DNA from: Heliocidaris erythrogramma
Taxonomy: Eukaryota; Echinodermata; Echinoidea; Camarodonta; Echinometridae
NCBI GenBank assembly: GCA_025617745.1
Contig: CM046853.1
Location: forward strand, 1,422,873-1,486,872
DNA length: 64,000 nt
Reading direction: 5' to 3'
The notes beneath the pieces were generated by a model. That model was not told where the DNA came from and searched no databases. It saw nothing but the letters and a program-made list of their open reading frames with translations. Of this stretch, positions 1 through 13,300 are shown piece after piece. A program made the translations under genes and the position numbers. Position 1 is the first letter of the stretch. Each line of letters starts with the position of its first letter.

Positions 1-830
1 ATCATACCTGGCGAGAAGCATCCGTAATGTGCCAATTATCAAGCAGACTATCTCGCAGAGCAGGAATTCAAAACCACTCATAGTGATAACGACTTGGGGA
101 ACGCCCTGATAAAATGTCAAAGGTCAGAGACCCGATTGCGCTCCCATCTGCGATAATGCATCACTGTGATTATTTGCATGCACAGAGGCTATAAGAAAGT
201 TGGTATTTCACAATACAATCCAAAAACAAATATTTTGGCCCTTGTCTTTACGTTTACCGTTGAAACGAAGAACTAGTAACTGGTGATCGTGAAAATATAT
301 CAGCCCGGTTTAACACGATATCTTCGCTTGTCAAAAAGCAAATGAATTAGGAATAGTGAAATCCATTCTACTGTCCATCCAAAATACCAACTTCAAAATG
401 ATAGGCTATATAGATCAAGGAGTTATTAGGAGGGCTACACAGACTCAGATAAACAGGTCAATGCCATGTAACATATATAAAATTTAGGTGTTCGGAAATT
501 ATAAGTGATGAATATGCACATCAAATCTCTTTGACTTATAATAACTTATTATTTTGTATGTATTCGAAACACAACTTCTGTGTATATTCCTTTATCAGAC
601 ATACGTATCATATACTAGATAGCTTGCATTCCTCGTGTATTCGTAATGTAACATTCACTGCTCCAAAACAAAAACATTCTTCTCTTAAAGGAATACGACA
701 TTTTATTTTCAAGAATTTAATTAGGTCTCCGCGACCTAGTTGTTTATGATATCATAATAGAATTTAGCAATGATTTTGTATAAAGAGAATAAGCTCTCAG
801 CCATTCAATCCATCTCGTCACACTTTCAAT
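1..830. other. Unassigned AT-rich sequence
   Basis: No coding exon or clear element is seen. CAAGGAGTTAT at 416-426 matches one arm of the hairpin family at 3075 and 34191. Confidence 0.4.
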
Positions 831-933
831 CAATCAGACCATCATGGGGTGGGGTTCGGAATTTTATGAAGCTACCAGTCTCAGGAATGCGGAGAGTTCA
901 CCGGATTTTACTACTCGGGTCGCGGCTGTTTTG

Positions 934-947
934 GTTACCATGGTAAC
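934..947. promoter_or_regulatory. Palindromic RFX-type X-box
   Basis: GTTACCATGGTAAC is a perfect 14-bp palindrome identical in form to high-affinity RFX sites. The surrounding 840-1060 is richer in CpG than its neighbours (TCGGGTCGCGGC, GCAGCGGAG), so it may be a promoter of a gene lying outside the window. No coding exon was recognised next to it. Confidence 0.45.
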
Positions 948-1070
948 GCTCCCGTCTGTACTCGTCAAGGATTTTATGACGATGCTTGCAGCGGAGAACC
1001 GAGAAGTGAATCTGTGCCATTAGTAGGGGAAGAAGGACATGGGTAAAGTGTTAGCGTACAATCAATCTGT

Positions 1071-3060
1071 TGGGTGTGATAACTCCTTGAATTAACTAGT
1101 AAGTCAGCATCACCAAATGTAATATTGCCATCATCATCATTATCATTATCAATTATATCTAAAATATTGGAGGTTGTCAGGTGTCCATTTGAATTAGGTT
1201 TATAGGCCTGCTCATGTATATCATGATATCACGAAGTCGAAGATTGGAGAACTTACGTTCCTTTCAATATTTTAAAAGCATAATGACGATGCGCTCGGAT
1301 AATTTATTTTAGAAGTCTCTTTGTTGATAATACTTGTACAATGAACCCATGACATTTAACCTATCGAATAACTACCATAGCTAGACACTATCAAAATGTA
1401 TTTAAAAAGATCAAACTATGTGGGGTTTTGATAAAAAAGAACATACACATTCTGAAAATATCTTGTTCTTCGACTGAATTTGTTCCATTCCTGTTGTCCA
1501 GAGCGGTATTTACAGGAGAAAACCTGGCTGAAAATAGCATGCCGCACCCTGATCACCTTGAACCGATGAGGTCATGACCCCGATTCGTGCGTCATAAAAA
1601 TACCTGATCCCACCACACCAGACGAGACGACATCTGTAACCTGACTGAGGTCATGTGGGGTCAATTAAGGTCAGTCATCATCTCCTCCTGATTCTTAACC
1701 TGTTAACTACCTCGTCTGTCATTAGGTCTGTACTTTATTGATCTTATTAAATGCAAGCTGAAATTGAGTCCCTGATAATATAATACAGTGTGTTGGATTT
1801 TTAAAATAAATTCTAGGCCTACATCATGCACATGTATACGTAGGAGGTTAGGCGTTATATTCGACATGAGAGATCCATAAACAGGAGAATTGCATCGAGA
1901 AAGTGAAATGTTACACTTACAGAGAATTATACCCAACAACAGGAATTAAACTTTATCGAAGTCATCAACATAATCAACATCATCATCTTCGTTGTCATCA
2001 CATCGCCATCATCATAATCAGCATCATCGTCGTCGTCGTCATTATTATCACCATCATCGCCATCACCATCAAATCAAATCAGCTTCATTCATCATAATCG
2101 CTATCATCATAATCGCTATCATCATCATCGGTTTGATCATAAAGTGTCAATCAAAAAATATTAAATCCTTCATGTTAATTCCTCCAGTCCCCTCCCTCAG
2201 TTTCTCTTCTCTAATGAATTCCAAGATTCATCATCAAGATCTCAAATATACTGATTTAAAAAAAAAGTACCATCAGAAAGTTCAAGTTGGGGAATGGTTT
2301 TCATTACCTGAATATTTTCATGTCTATTCCTATTCATCATAATTGGGTAATGACCGAGTCGAAATCAAAATGTTCAAGAGAGGAAATAAATTCTTGACAA
2401 GAAAAAAAAATCCTGTTTGTCACCCTGAGGCCAATTCCTGAGGGAATTCAAGTATTCTAAAAGGCCATTTTATAAAAGCCCATAATATTACCGGTTTCGA
2501 AAGTGTAAACCAGACCCGCAACATATGTGTTTGTTGGAAAGTTTTATTTCGCTACAGACTTGCCTTGTATGCAGGAGAGAGAAATAAAAATATCTTTTCG
2601 CAACAAGTCCAATCAGTGACAAACTCCACCCCTTTCTTTTTTATTTATTAATGTAAAATATTATTAAACAGATGACTTGATGAAAGGGTGGGCAGGTTTG
2701 TCTCATATTTCTGCATTATATCAGATTTATGAAAACAAATCATTGTTACTTCTGGGGTAATGGGATTTTCACGGCCCACTGTTGTATCTTGTGTCAGTAT
2801 TGTATTTTTGAGTTTGGGTCGAAATTGAGTTTCGTCTGGATTAACGAGGATAACCTCGTTCCAATTTATGACTTGGGAGAAAAATCACTCACTCACTCAG
2901 TGAACCAAGACATGTCCTGTATAAGGAAGCTCTGGATGTATCTTTCATGGTAAACATGTCAAAACAAGGAGTATAACTCCTGGTTAAAATAGATGGCTTG
3001 GTGTGTTTGTGTCAGAGGAGCGTAAAGGGTATTGCACGTTTGGTCATTCTCAGGAATAAT
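1071..3060. other. Intergenic sequence with a CAT/ATC microsatellite
   Basis: No gene seen. About 1967-2140 is an imperfect (CAT)n/(ATC)n tract, with a shorter CAT run near 1130-1150. A TGTGATAACTCCTTG arm lies at 1075-1089 and a mini-hairpin CAAGGAGT-ATA-ACTCCTGG at 2965. Confidence 0.6.
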
Positions 3061-3074
3061 GCGTTTTGTCAGAG

Positions 3075-3108
3075 CAAGGAGTTATCACAGACCTGTGATA
3101 ACTCCTTG
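3075..3108. mobile_element. 34-bp perfect hairpin between 7-bp direct repeats
   Basis: CAAGGAGTTATCACAG, loop AC, then the exact reverse complement: 16-bp arms without mismatch. GTCAGAG occurs immediately before (3068-3074) and after (3109-3115), as expected for an insertion with target duplication. A near-identical hairpin occurs at 34191. Confidence 0.6.
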
Positions 3109-3130
3109 GTCAGAGCAGCAAGCCAAACCA

Positions 3131-4110
3131 AAACGGTAAATTGCCACTTGGTCTAATGTCAACTGGTCTAATAGCCAAATGGTCTAACATCATTCGGTAT
3201 AACAACACTTGGTCCATCACCAATTCGTCTAAACCCATTTGGTATAAACACCACTTGGTCTAATTATCAGTTCGTCTAATGTTCACTTGGTCCAATTTCT
3301 ATTTCGGCTAAAACCAGTTGGTCTAATAACCATGGTCTAATCATCATTTCGTCTAATAGCCAATTTGTCTAAACCCAGTTGGTCTAAAACCCACATCGTC
3401 TAATCATCACTTCGTCTAATTACCATTACGTCTAATCATCGTTTGGTCTAACTCTCAGTTCGTCTAATAACCGTTTGGTCTAATGTTCACTTGGTCTAAT
3501 ATCCATTTGGTCTAATACTATAGGCCCTACATACAAATAGGTTAGCCTGTCATAAAAAAATTGCATGGGCCATGGTACCGGGGCAGGGAGGGGAGGGGGG
3601 GTTATAGGGCTGGAGCCCCTTTAGGCGCGTAGCCAGGGGGTGGTGGGGGCAAAACAATATTGAGAACGAAAAAGCGGTGTGGGGGGGGGGAGAGAAAAAA
3701 CCTGTTATCTTTCAGTTATCTTTCTGTCAAAATTTGCTAAAACGTAAGTTTTCTCGCTTTGCGCAGGAAGGGGGAAACTCCCCCCCCCCCCCTCACCCAC
3801 CCCTGTTACATACAGTGCAGTATTTAGGGGGGAATCCTCGTTTTGTGTCTAATATGCATAACATGCAGGGCACCCATTAAATGCGTGTTGGAAAATGCCA
3901 TACCCGCAGACCCCCAAAATACGGGTCTCCCATTTTTTTTATGCTTGTCAGATAATTAGACTATAGAGGGAGACTGGACCCGCCGCCCCCCCCCCCCCCC
4001 AAAGAAATTTTTTTTTGGTCATTAGACGAAATGATGATTAGACCAAATGGTAATTAGACCAGTTGGCTATTAGACCAGTTGGCATTAGACCAAGTGGCAA
4101 TAAACCACCA
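3131..4110. mobile_element. Foldback element built of TTGGTCTAAT repeats
   Basis: About twenty degenerate units of 18-22 bp containing TTGGTCTAAT (also TTCGTCTAAT) fill 3131-3520. The same motif returns in reverse complement at 4015-4105. The outermost 50-60 bp on both sides match as inverted repeats (starting TTGCCACTTGGTCTAATG). The middle (about 3545-4010) is G/C-homopolymer-rich and includes sequence (GCGTAGCCAGGGGG, then TTTGCTAAAACGT) shared with the hAT-like element at 54138-55998. No coding capacity. A truncated relative lies at 51486-51600. Confidence 0.72.
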
Positions 4111-5235
4111 AAACCAGTGCATTGTGAGGCTATGTAGATTCATGCTTTTACGAAAGGTGCCAACAAACAGAAAACTCTGAAGTCAGCCATAGATTTTGAA
4201 GAAATAAATAACTTGAGCAAACTTTGTAATAGTCTACGAATGTATTATTCACCCAAGTGGTATTTAACTAGAAAGTAAAGAATTTTCACATACTCTTTGG
4301 CCAAACATAGTAAGCCTACATGTAAAAGGCAAATAAGATGTGGTCATTGTCCACTGTTAGATATAGGCCCGCGTGCGTTGACATTTCCAAAAGCACTAAT
4401 ATAAAGGATGGATAGGCAAAACAAAAGTGGAAACAAAAGCCAACTTATATCCATTTATTTCACTTACTTTCTGGGATGATAATAGTATCTTGTTATCCGT
4501 CAATTAAAAGCAAAGAAGTCAGACCCGACTCACCAAATCTTGACAGGCTAGTGTGGAAACATGTAGCAGAACTTACCAAGAGAAAACCATACTATTGAAG
4601 TTTCTCAGCTATCAGTATAGAAGGTAGCTTTTCCTCTGGGTATGAGTTCCCCCCACCCCCAGCTGGGGAGGAGTGAGGGAGCACGTATAAGTTCAGGACA
4701 TGTTGTTATATATGTACTTCACTTTTCCTTTTCTTCCTTACTACAGGCAGGACAGAATGGAAATATGGACAGAGAAATAATGCACTCCTTTCTCATCTAC
4801 AGCAGTTTGAATTTTTACTTATTTTATCCCATTGTATAAATTCTTGTTATGAAAAAGAAATCTCTATCTTGATTTTTCATCAAGGGTTTGGATTAGGAAA
4901 GTGAAATTGAACAAAGAGAGACAAAAAAAAACAACATTTCAACCATTATCTTCACAGATTCACTGATATCTTTATTAAGCAAAGTGCATAACTCACCAAT
5001 TCAAAATACTCTAACAGTCAATGATAATAATCACAAAAGATGGCAAGGTGCTTGCTACATGAAGCATATAAACACACTGGGCACAAAAAAACAGAATTCA
5101 AAAAGAGTTAGCCTATACAAGTACATTCATTTGAGCTTTGTTACAGCTTCAACAAGAGCATAACTTTTATTACTAATGTAAGAAACTTTCATCACAATAG
5201 AATCAAACAGAGGCTTACAGCATAGTTACCGTACT
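4111..5235. other. Unassigned sequence between repeats
   Basis: No supported gene. A pyrimidine tract and CTACAG near 4740 look like a splice acceptor, followed by a short open stretch, but there is no partner exon. Confidence 0.4.
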
Positions 5236-5238
5236 CTT

Positions 5239-5665
5239 AATAACATCATTATCATATACATTATATTGATTTAAAAGTACAATGGTTGAGTTTGGATGAT
5301 GAGGAACATGATAACATTATTATCATATACATTATATGGATTTAAAAGTACAACGGTTGAGTTTGGATGATGAGGAACATGATAACATCATTATCATATA
5401 CATTATATGGATTTAAAAGTACAACGGTTGAGTTTGGACGATGAGGAACATGATAACATCATTATCATATACATTATATGGATTTAAAAGTACAACGGTT
5501 GAGTTTGGATGATGAGGAACACGATAACATTATTATCATATACATTATATGGATTTAAAAGTACAACGGTTGAGTTTGGATGATGAGGAACATGATAACA
5601 TCATTATCATATACATTATATGGATTTAAAAGTACAACGGTTGAGTTTGGACGATGAGGAACATG
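5239..5665. repeat. 71-bp tandem repeat, six copies
   Basis: The anchor GAGGAACATGATAAC recurs at about 5301, 5372, 5443, 5514, 5585 and 5656, always 71 bp apart. Units differ at only a few bases, and alternate copies share variants (GGATGATG versus GGACGATG), which suggests a 142-bp higher-order step. Confidence 0.9.
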
Positions 5666-5705
5666 TACTCATAATAAAGAGTATAGAACCACCTCCATTG
5701 TCAGT

Positions 5706-5945
5706 AGCATTAAGAGAAAACTATGTTCCTTTCATTCTATTAGTATTACTATTACATCATAGGTAATAGCATTAAGACAAAACTATGTTCCTTTCATTCT
5801 ATTAGTAATACTATTACATCGCATTAAGACAAAACTATGTTCCTTTCATTCCATTAATAATAATAATAATAATAGATACTTATATAGCGCAAAATGCTAA
5901 AGCCTCTAAGCGCCTCATTAGTTATTACTATTACATCATAGGTAA
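5706..5945. repeat. Short tandem repeat interrupted by a small (AAT)n-headed element
   Basis: Three copies of GCATTAAGACAAAACTATG begin at about 5708, 5769 and 5821. The third is split by about 60 bp reading (AAT)n, then TACTTATATAGCGC and TAAGCGCCTCATT, after which the tandem unit resumes (TACTATTACATCATAGG). The insert resembles the sequence at 28895-28985 in the opposite orientation. Confidence 0.65.
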
Positions 5946-8900
5946 TAGGAAATGGAAATTGCAAGCAAGCTAGTGAAGAACGTCTTCATGTTATCTTAAA
6001 AATCTCGTTATAGTTTATCTATGACATATTGCTTATATATCAAAATGCTCAACAAAATTTAGAAAAAAAGAGAGAAAAGTGCAAATAAATCACTGGGACA
6101 ATGACTAAAGGTCAAAGTACATACCGATCTCCTGTTTAAATGATTAGAAAGCCATTTCTCTTTATCATCTCAGTACTGTCCATTGATATGGTACCGACTG
6201 TTCATATCATTCATACTCTTTAAACTGGAGGAAAAATCAATGTGGCTTGTGAATGTCAATTTGAACAAAAATATTGAGTAATCAAGGAAATTGTGTTATT
6301 TTATACGAAACTCAGATATACTTCTTTTTAAAATGTGACAGACTATATCTCCTTGTCATAGCCTCATACTGATGCCTAGTAATTTATCTAAATATTTGTT
6401 AATATATGGTAAAAAGAAACAAACTAAACAAGATACATACAACATTCTGCTCACAAATTATTAAACAATTCAGCACAACAATTCTCAGTCTCAGAGCAAT
6501 CTTTTATCAGCCTCAATATTGCTTTGCCTTTCATTTTAAAACATTAGTCTATTTACATGTGTTTTCTTTTGTTCAATCACCTTTCTACACCCGATTCCAT
6601 TAAGCTTTCTTATAATTTAGTTCAGCAGCAAGTACATGGTGTAATTTTTTTTTTGTAACCATATATTAACTATAATAAAGTGTAGATCCCATATGTAGCA
6701 TGGGATTACATACTGATCTCTTTGGGTGAAATACTAGAGAAAGTTTATTTCTGTAGAAAGAATAATGCTTAGCAAGTCAACATAAGCCTGGGTACAAATA
6801 CTGATACAGTTAGGCACTTTCTGGTTTGGCAATATTAGGCTTTCTTTCTCAAGTACATTCTACATAAACACATTAAGGGACTTTTACCAATTATGAATTG
6901 ATCATACAATCTATGAACGTTGAAACATACAGTTACATTGCTATCATTTCTTCCATTTTTTCAAGAGTATACATGTAATTGGTTTGTTTTTAAAGAGAAA
7001 TAGAAATTGGACATTTGTGCATACAAGATAATGAAACATAACTAGGAATATGAATAATTCTCTATTTCAGATTTCTTACACTTCGTCCTTTCCTTGGTTT
7101 CTTTAACATCAATGCTAGGCATAGCTCATGCTATTCTATTACAGTTATTTGGCAAGAGAGTTTGGCTAACTGAGTTGAATACATAACTGTAAGAACAACT
7201 GTTAAACACTCAATAAATGCTGAATTGACATTGGGAATACAAACATGCATTTAAAAGTTGGAGATAAATGGATATCTCATGCACCCAGTGTTTATCTCCC
7301 TCTTTTTACTAAATGGATGTAATGTCATATAATTTTTCAAGAATATCTTTCTTGGGCAAGAGAATAATTAGGTAAGATTTAAATTGGTTAGTTTTGGCAC
7401 ATTTTGCAAACCATGGATACAATGTTTCTTCATTTCACAATACTGTACATTGTAATCAAGGTAATTGATTGATTGATTGATTTCATTTCTGCATTCAATA
7501 GCTACAAAATATAGTAATACATGTATTACAGATTTAAAAAATATATAAACATATTGTCAGACATTAACAATCTTGAATACAAAGAAAATATGTATACAAT
7601 ATGGGAAATTAACATTTTACAATTAACAGGATTTGTGAATGCAGGAGACCGTCATCATGACAAATTACACAAAGAAAAACAATTCTCTACATTTATCCTA
7701 TGAATGTACAATTCTTTGTTTTATAACAGCTAAATGAATCAGTCTGTTGAAATGAACAAGTGACTTTAGATATCAAAACAAATAGTAGGGTCTATGGCAA
7801 GTGAGAAATCCACTACATACAATTACTTGTTGATTAAAAACACAGGAAAAAAGTGTTTTGATAGGCACATAGTAATGAAAAAAAAATAATATTGTCCATT
7901 TACTATACAAATACACTCCAATGTAAAAATACTTTCCTGTTGGCGGCAGCTCTTTCAGGACTTGGGTGTTGTTCATAGCGCAACTTTCTTATATATTTTT
8001 GTTTCAACAGACTTTTTTGAGCTTTCCAGAGCTAAACCACTCACCACTCTTGGGCCCTGTTTCATAAAACTTGTCATCAATGACATGTTATAAGCTACTG
8101 TTATAAGCTACTGAAATCTTAGCATCTGATTGGCTGAGAGTAAATTTGTTGGTAAAAATCCCTAACATAATACTCTTTAAAATTCCAAATATAAGCTATA
8201 GACATAACATCACAGACTGGAAGCTCCTCTAATAGTACCAAAGCTTGATCACAAAATGCAATACTGTTGTTCGATAAGAGTACTTTGGTTTCAGGTTGAT
8301 ATATGGACTGGAAGTTCAAGACAAAAAAAAAAACAGAGAGTCATCATGCACTTTGCCCATTCATTGTTAGGGCTTCTATCAAAATGGTGATGTGATTTAA
8401 ACAATTATCAAATATTACTACATGTAAATGTAAATGAACTATACTAAGAGCAGACTCTGTACCTATACTATTTATATCTTGGCTGAGTTTGACTATATAT
8501 TTAAAAAGAAAATAAATTAGTACAAGTACATTATTTCATACAATAAAAGTGGGCCTGCCACATACAAAACTGACCATGGCCCAGTCCTTCTCCATTACTT
8601 AGCTTTACATTTGCACTCTTTTGCAAAAAAATAGTTAAAAAACCAAGACTCTAAAAAATGATAAAATTACATATCAATGTTGTTTACAGTGCAAACATAA
8701 ATGCAATGTAGCGAGACATATACCATATTAAAATTTTGATGGAATTTAAAAGTTAAGTACTACAATTCATTCTTTCAAAAGACTCAACGTATCTACAAGA
8801 TTACATACTAAACTACATGAATAAACTCTATTTACAATCACATACATATATATATAGTGGAAGGTTTAGATGATAGTAAGGAATGCTAGTACAACATAAT

Positions 8901-9858
8901 ACATGGAAAATCAGTCAAGGAAGATATAGAGGAACTTTGCATATACCATTTTACTGCCATTATTCAAATTAAGATCTTTAAAGATTTGAACATTATATGC
9001 ATGATGATGATACAGGGTAAGATATGACATAGTTCATGCAAATTCCTTTAAAGGAGGCTAGGACAGGCTCCGATCATATACTGATTTCAAGGAGAAGAAA
9101 TAGCAGTTAAAAAAAAATATACAAACAAAATATACAATGTGTAAATTGCATAACAGAATACAAAGAAATTCCCAGCATTCTCTTCTCTCTCTATGTCTCT
9201 CTCTCTCTCTCTATGTCTGATTATTGTACAAAACACAAGTCTGAGTAAAGTAGTGTTCAAAGTGATTATTTTTTTTCTTCCTCTTTTATACAACTACAAG
9301 TACTATTATCTTTGGATATACTGTACTCTATAAGACCCTTTGCTTGAAGGGTTAGTAAGTGAAAAACAAGCATACAGATCAACTAAGATTCATGTAGATT
9401 TAATTAAATTGTTCACAATGGCATGTTTAGTCTAAGAGAGACAATATAATCATAGTTGTCATGTATTTACTTCTCATTAATGAAACACAAAGGGAAGAGC
9501 TGTGTAGTGAAACTCTTCTATTCCAGATGCATTTATAAATCAGTTCATCGTAACATTTCAGACTTTAGAATTTTCTGTTGTAGCATTTCTTTTTGTTCAG
9601 AGAATCATGCATTACATCATACATGCCCACTGGAAGCACAAATTTCCAAGAGTTTCCTTATATTCTTCTTATAAATTCTTATTGATAATACTACTCACTA
9701 CAGCATGTTTTGTTGTTGCTAAAATGCACATGTAATGGCAAACTCGAAAACAAACATTGCTTGAAATACCATCTTCTCATCATAACTATTTTGGCATCAT
9801 AACAAATCATTAGCTCATACACTCAAATTCAAATCTGATGCCATCAAAATTCATTCTT
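5946..9858. other. 3' flank of the mucin-like gene; no further gene seen
   Basis: AT-rich sequence with no supportable exon on either strand. Part of it is probably the 3' UTR of the minus-strand gene, but no polyadenylation site can be fixed. It contains a half-MITE at about 8052-8150 (GGGCCCTGTTTCATAAAAC end, same family as 24279-24423) and a (CT)n tract at 9183-9214. Confidence 0.45.
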
Positions 9859-10317
9859 TTACAAATGTGTATCTTCCACCTCATAATTCATCAATTCTTC
9901 TTGAGTAAAGTTATCATAGGGTACTATCATGTCCGATTCCATCTCCCCCTTAATGCTTGATAGGTGGTTACCATTCGACACATTCTTGTCATTTTCCGCC
10001 ATGACAGGATTGTCAAAACCAAGCTCCAGATCACTGTTCCGTGGAGTATGATTGGTAATATACTCACCGCTCCTTCCTCGTCTTCTATCACAAAGGAGAT
10101 AGATAAGACCAACAATGATGATGATGATACTCACTGTAGCTATCACTACCAAGGAGATGAAGAGACCTGGGTTGCTAAGGAAACCAACTGTTGGTGGAGG
10201 TTTACGTGTTGTTGATGGTTCTTGGCTGGTGTCTGTGGTAATGTTTGGTAATGTTGGTAGAATGAAGTCAGGGAGGTCTGTGGTAATGTTTGGGGCTTGT
10301 GATATCGGAATCCCAAG
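9859..10317 (-). CDS. Mucin-like gene, last exon (transmembrane helix and tail)
   Basis: The exon follows the acceptor TTTCTTTCAG and encodes 152 residues to the stop at 9859. It contains a short Thr/Pro stalk with two NITT sequons, the hydrophobic helix LFISLVVIATVSIIIIIVGL, a stop-transfer DRRRGR, and a 76-residue tail. The tail carries ELGFDNPVM, which resembles the FxNPxY endocytic or PTB-binding motif but has Met where Tyr would stand, and it ends in an acidic EVEDTHL. No cytoplasmic domain is recognised. Confidence 0.83.
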   Translation of the reverse strand, partial: LGIPISQAPNITTDLPDFILPTLPNITTDTSQEPSTTRKPPPTVGFLSNPGLFISLVVIATVSIIIIIVGLIYLLCDRRRGRSGEYITNHTPRNSDLELGFDNPVMAENDKNVSNGNHLSSIKGEMESDMIVPYDNFTQEELMNYEVEDTHL

Positions 10318-13300
10318 CTGAAAGAAATACAATGGCACATTGTGAGATTTTTTTTTTTCAATCGTTTCCATATCTAATTTCTGATTATTAAGAACCTTTC
10401 CAAGAGAAAAACATTCAAAGTACTTTAAACACTTTTTTTTATACCTTCTGTTTTTAGAAGTTTCTTTAAGACAGAAGAATAGGAAATTATATTTTAAATA
10501 AATATTGTCAATAACATCAATTCCCCAACATCTGCACAAAATGATAACTTATTATCTGCTGTTTTTTGTGCATTGTAAGGAAAAATAGAATCTTCACTTG
10601 TTTTTCCAAACCTGCAAATCAACTCTTTGGTACTGTTTATTTTTAATTTGTCAATTTTCCATTCATACAAAAATTTGAGCACTTGGCTTTGATCAGTACT
10701 GATTTGAAACAAACATAAGTTGGCTTTTAGAAAGACACCACACTGTTAAAGTGCAATCAGACCTTTGTAAAAAGCTGATATGCGTGAAAGGAGGAAGATA
10801 AGAGAAACCAGAAGGTGAAAGTTTGAAAAAAATAAGAAAAAGAATAAGTTATGAATGTTTAAATCTCGAATCTCAAATTGACAATTTGGTGAATCGATTA
10901 CGACGTATTCACTGGTCAACTCTCCCATTTGTGGTAATCAAAATCATTAAATTCCAGTTTTCTCCTGAGCACCTTTTCCCTCAGGGCAGTACTAAAAATA
11001 TACTGTAGATCTAGCCTATTGTTATACATGTAGGTCCTCTGAAAATAAAAAGATCCTACTGAGTTATACATTTTGAAAAAGTGAAGTTTTAGTCATTTTG
11101 TGTGTAGGAGAGAATGGGAAAGTTGACCTGCTACAAAGTATCACAATGACTGTATGGCAAATTTCTTTCAAACTTTCACCATCCGGTTTTTATTTTTCTG
11201 CTTTCACTCAAATCATCTAATTACCAAGGTTGGATTGCCCTTTAAGATTTCAAGTTTTCAACCAATCTTCCAATCATGTGATAGAGGTGTCTGCCACCAG
11301 TTTCAACAAAGATATCATCACCCTTTCAGAATTCTGAAGAGAAATATCATTGAATGTATTACATATACTTACTGCGCCTGTCAAAGCAGTCAGATTGCTA
11401 AGTGCTCCAAGTGTTTCATTTAAGGGCACAACTGGCATCGCTGATCCTGAACAAAAATATCAGGGAAAGATTGTCAAAGAAGAACATTGAACTTTCTTAT
11501 TAGGAACACTAGGTATAAAAGAAGAGCTGTAAACCACAGAGTAGCATTGAGAATAAACCAAAGAAAGACTCTTTGGCTTAATTTAATACTTCATTCCACA
11601 AATTGCAACATCTAGCTCTCAAAATATTTATATGTATGGTTATAAAGAGAAATAACCAAAGTAAAAATATACTAATATGATGACGTGACGTGCCCCACCC
11701 CATTGCAATCATGCTGCAGACTGCAATGTAAGGAGTTGCGAGTATATTGGGTTAATCATTTTAGTGAATCCCAGATGTCAAGCCACTGGGTGATCAACCA
11801 CTACTCCTGGAATGTGAGACATGACATTGATGACAGATATATTGCATATTGAAGCTCCTTGATATTAGGGCCAAGTTCTTAGTACTAATAATGGAAAAAA
11901 TAAAAACATGAGCAAGATCTAACCTATTTTGGCCATGACCAAATATCAGGGTAATTATGCTAACCAATAAAAACAAACTCAGAGTGATAACTTCCCATTA
12001 TATTAAGTATTAAGTTTTTTTCTGTTTCAATGATAAAGTAGATTCTTTTCCATGATACTTTATAAGAGTCTACATACTTGTAATCTTACATTTCCTCTGC
12101 AACATTTCAGTTCCATATAAAAAGTGAAGAAAGTAGATACTCTGAGTAATTTTCAAAACAGATGGGAGATTCTCCCTATCACACATACATTACATGAAGA
12201 CATTACTGGCAGGAGATTCCCAGTTATTTTAGTCATCCCAGCTCCAAAGTCATAACTTTCTTAATCTCAGGGCAATTTTTCTGTTTCAAATCCTGCCAAT
12301 TTTCCCCAACCAAACAGATAGTCAAACTGTACCTGGTATACATACAGTCACTGATATTCACTTTACAACCATAATTGGATAACACTATGGGATAGCGAAT
12401 CATAGCATTGCCTAAATACTTGTACATCTACTGACATATTTCATCATCCTGTACATGGGCAATTCCATGAAAAATGTTCACTTTAGTAAAAAAATGAAGT
12501 TTGCAATTGCACTTAAACTCTCAAATATTCTTGAAAAGTAATGTATAAATGTTCATTTTCCAATAGACAAATCATTAAACTGACAAATTTTCGTATTTTT
12601 TTCCACCAGTGAAAATCTAATATGATGTATCGCAATAACACAAAAATGTGGCTATTTTTGAAGAGTTTATTCTTCCTGTCTCTAATGAAGGCCTAAAATC
12701 TACTGGAGGTCTCCTTCAACTTTTAAAAAGTAGTTCAGTGTACATATCAACAGAAAATCACAATGAATGTTTATATCATTCATCAATTTTCGAGGCATTG
12801 ATCCTCAAAATTGTGTGATTTCTTTATCATTAGAAGTGTCATGTCCGTTACGTTTTTCACTTAAAGTTTTCATAGCCAACAGGAAATTTGTATTTGGTTA
12901 CTGTAAATTCAGTTTCTATGTTAGAACTAAATCCCCTTACATGTGTAGCAACCATTTTTCCTTACCACTGTCAGTTTTCAAGCAAATGGCGTAACGGACA
13001 TGACACTTTGCGTAACGGACATGACACTTTATATACGACAAGTGGCAGAAACCACATTGTGGGCTCCATTTAATAGATTGATTATTATTTTCAATTGCTT
13101 GAGGATAGTGGGATGTTTCTAGATACTAGTGACTCATAAATATAAATCTGCTTGTTATATTTAAGACACAACAACAAGCAGATTTTCCAGTTTACCCATG
13201 GAAGTCTGTAGATTTCAGATGATCTTGCTAGCCCTGTTATGTAATCCCATTCCAACATCTTGATCATGATTGATGACCAACATGCAGCAGCAGGTATGTC

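Noticed and set aside
4642-4839. Possible terminal exon after CTACAG near 4745
   Set aside because: There is no upstream partner exon in a matching phase and the translated sequence is unremarkable.
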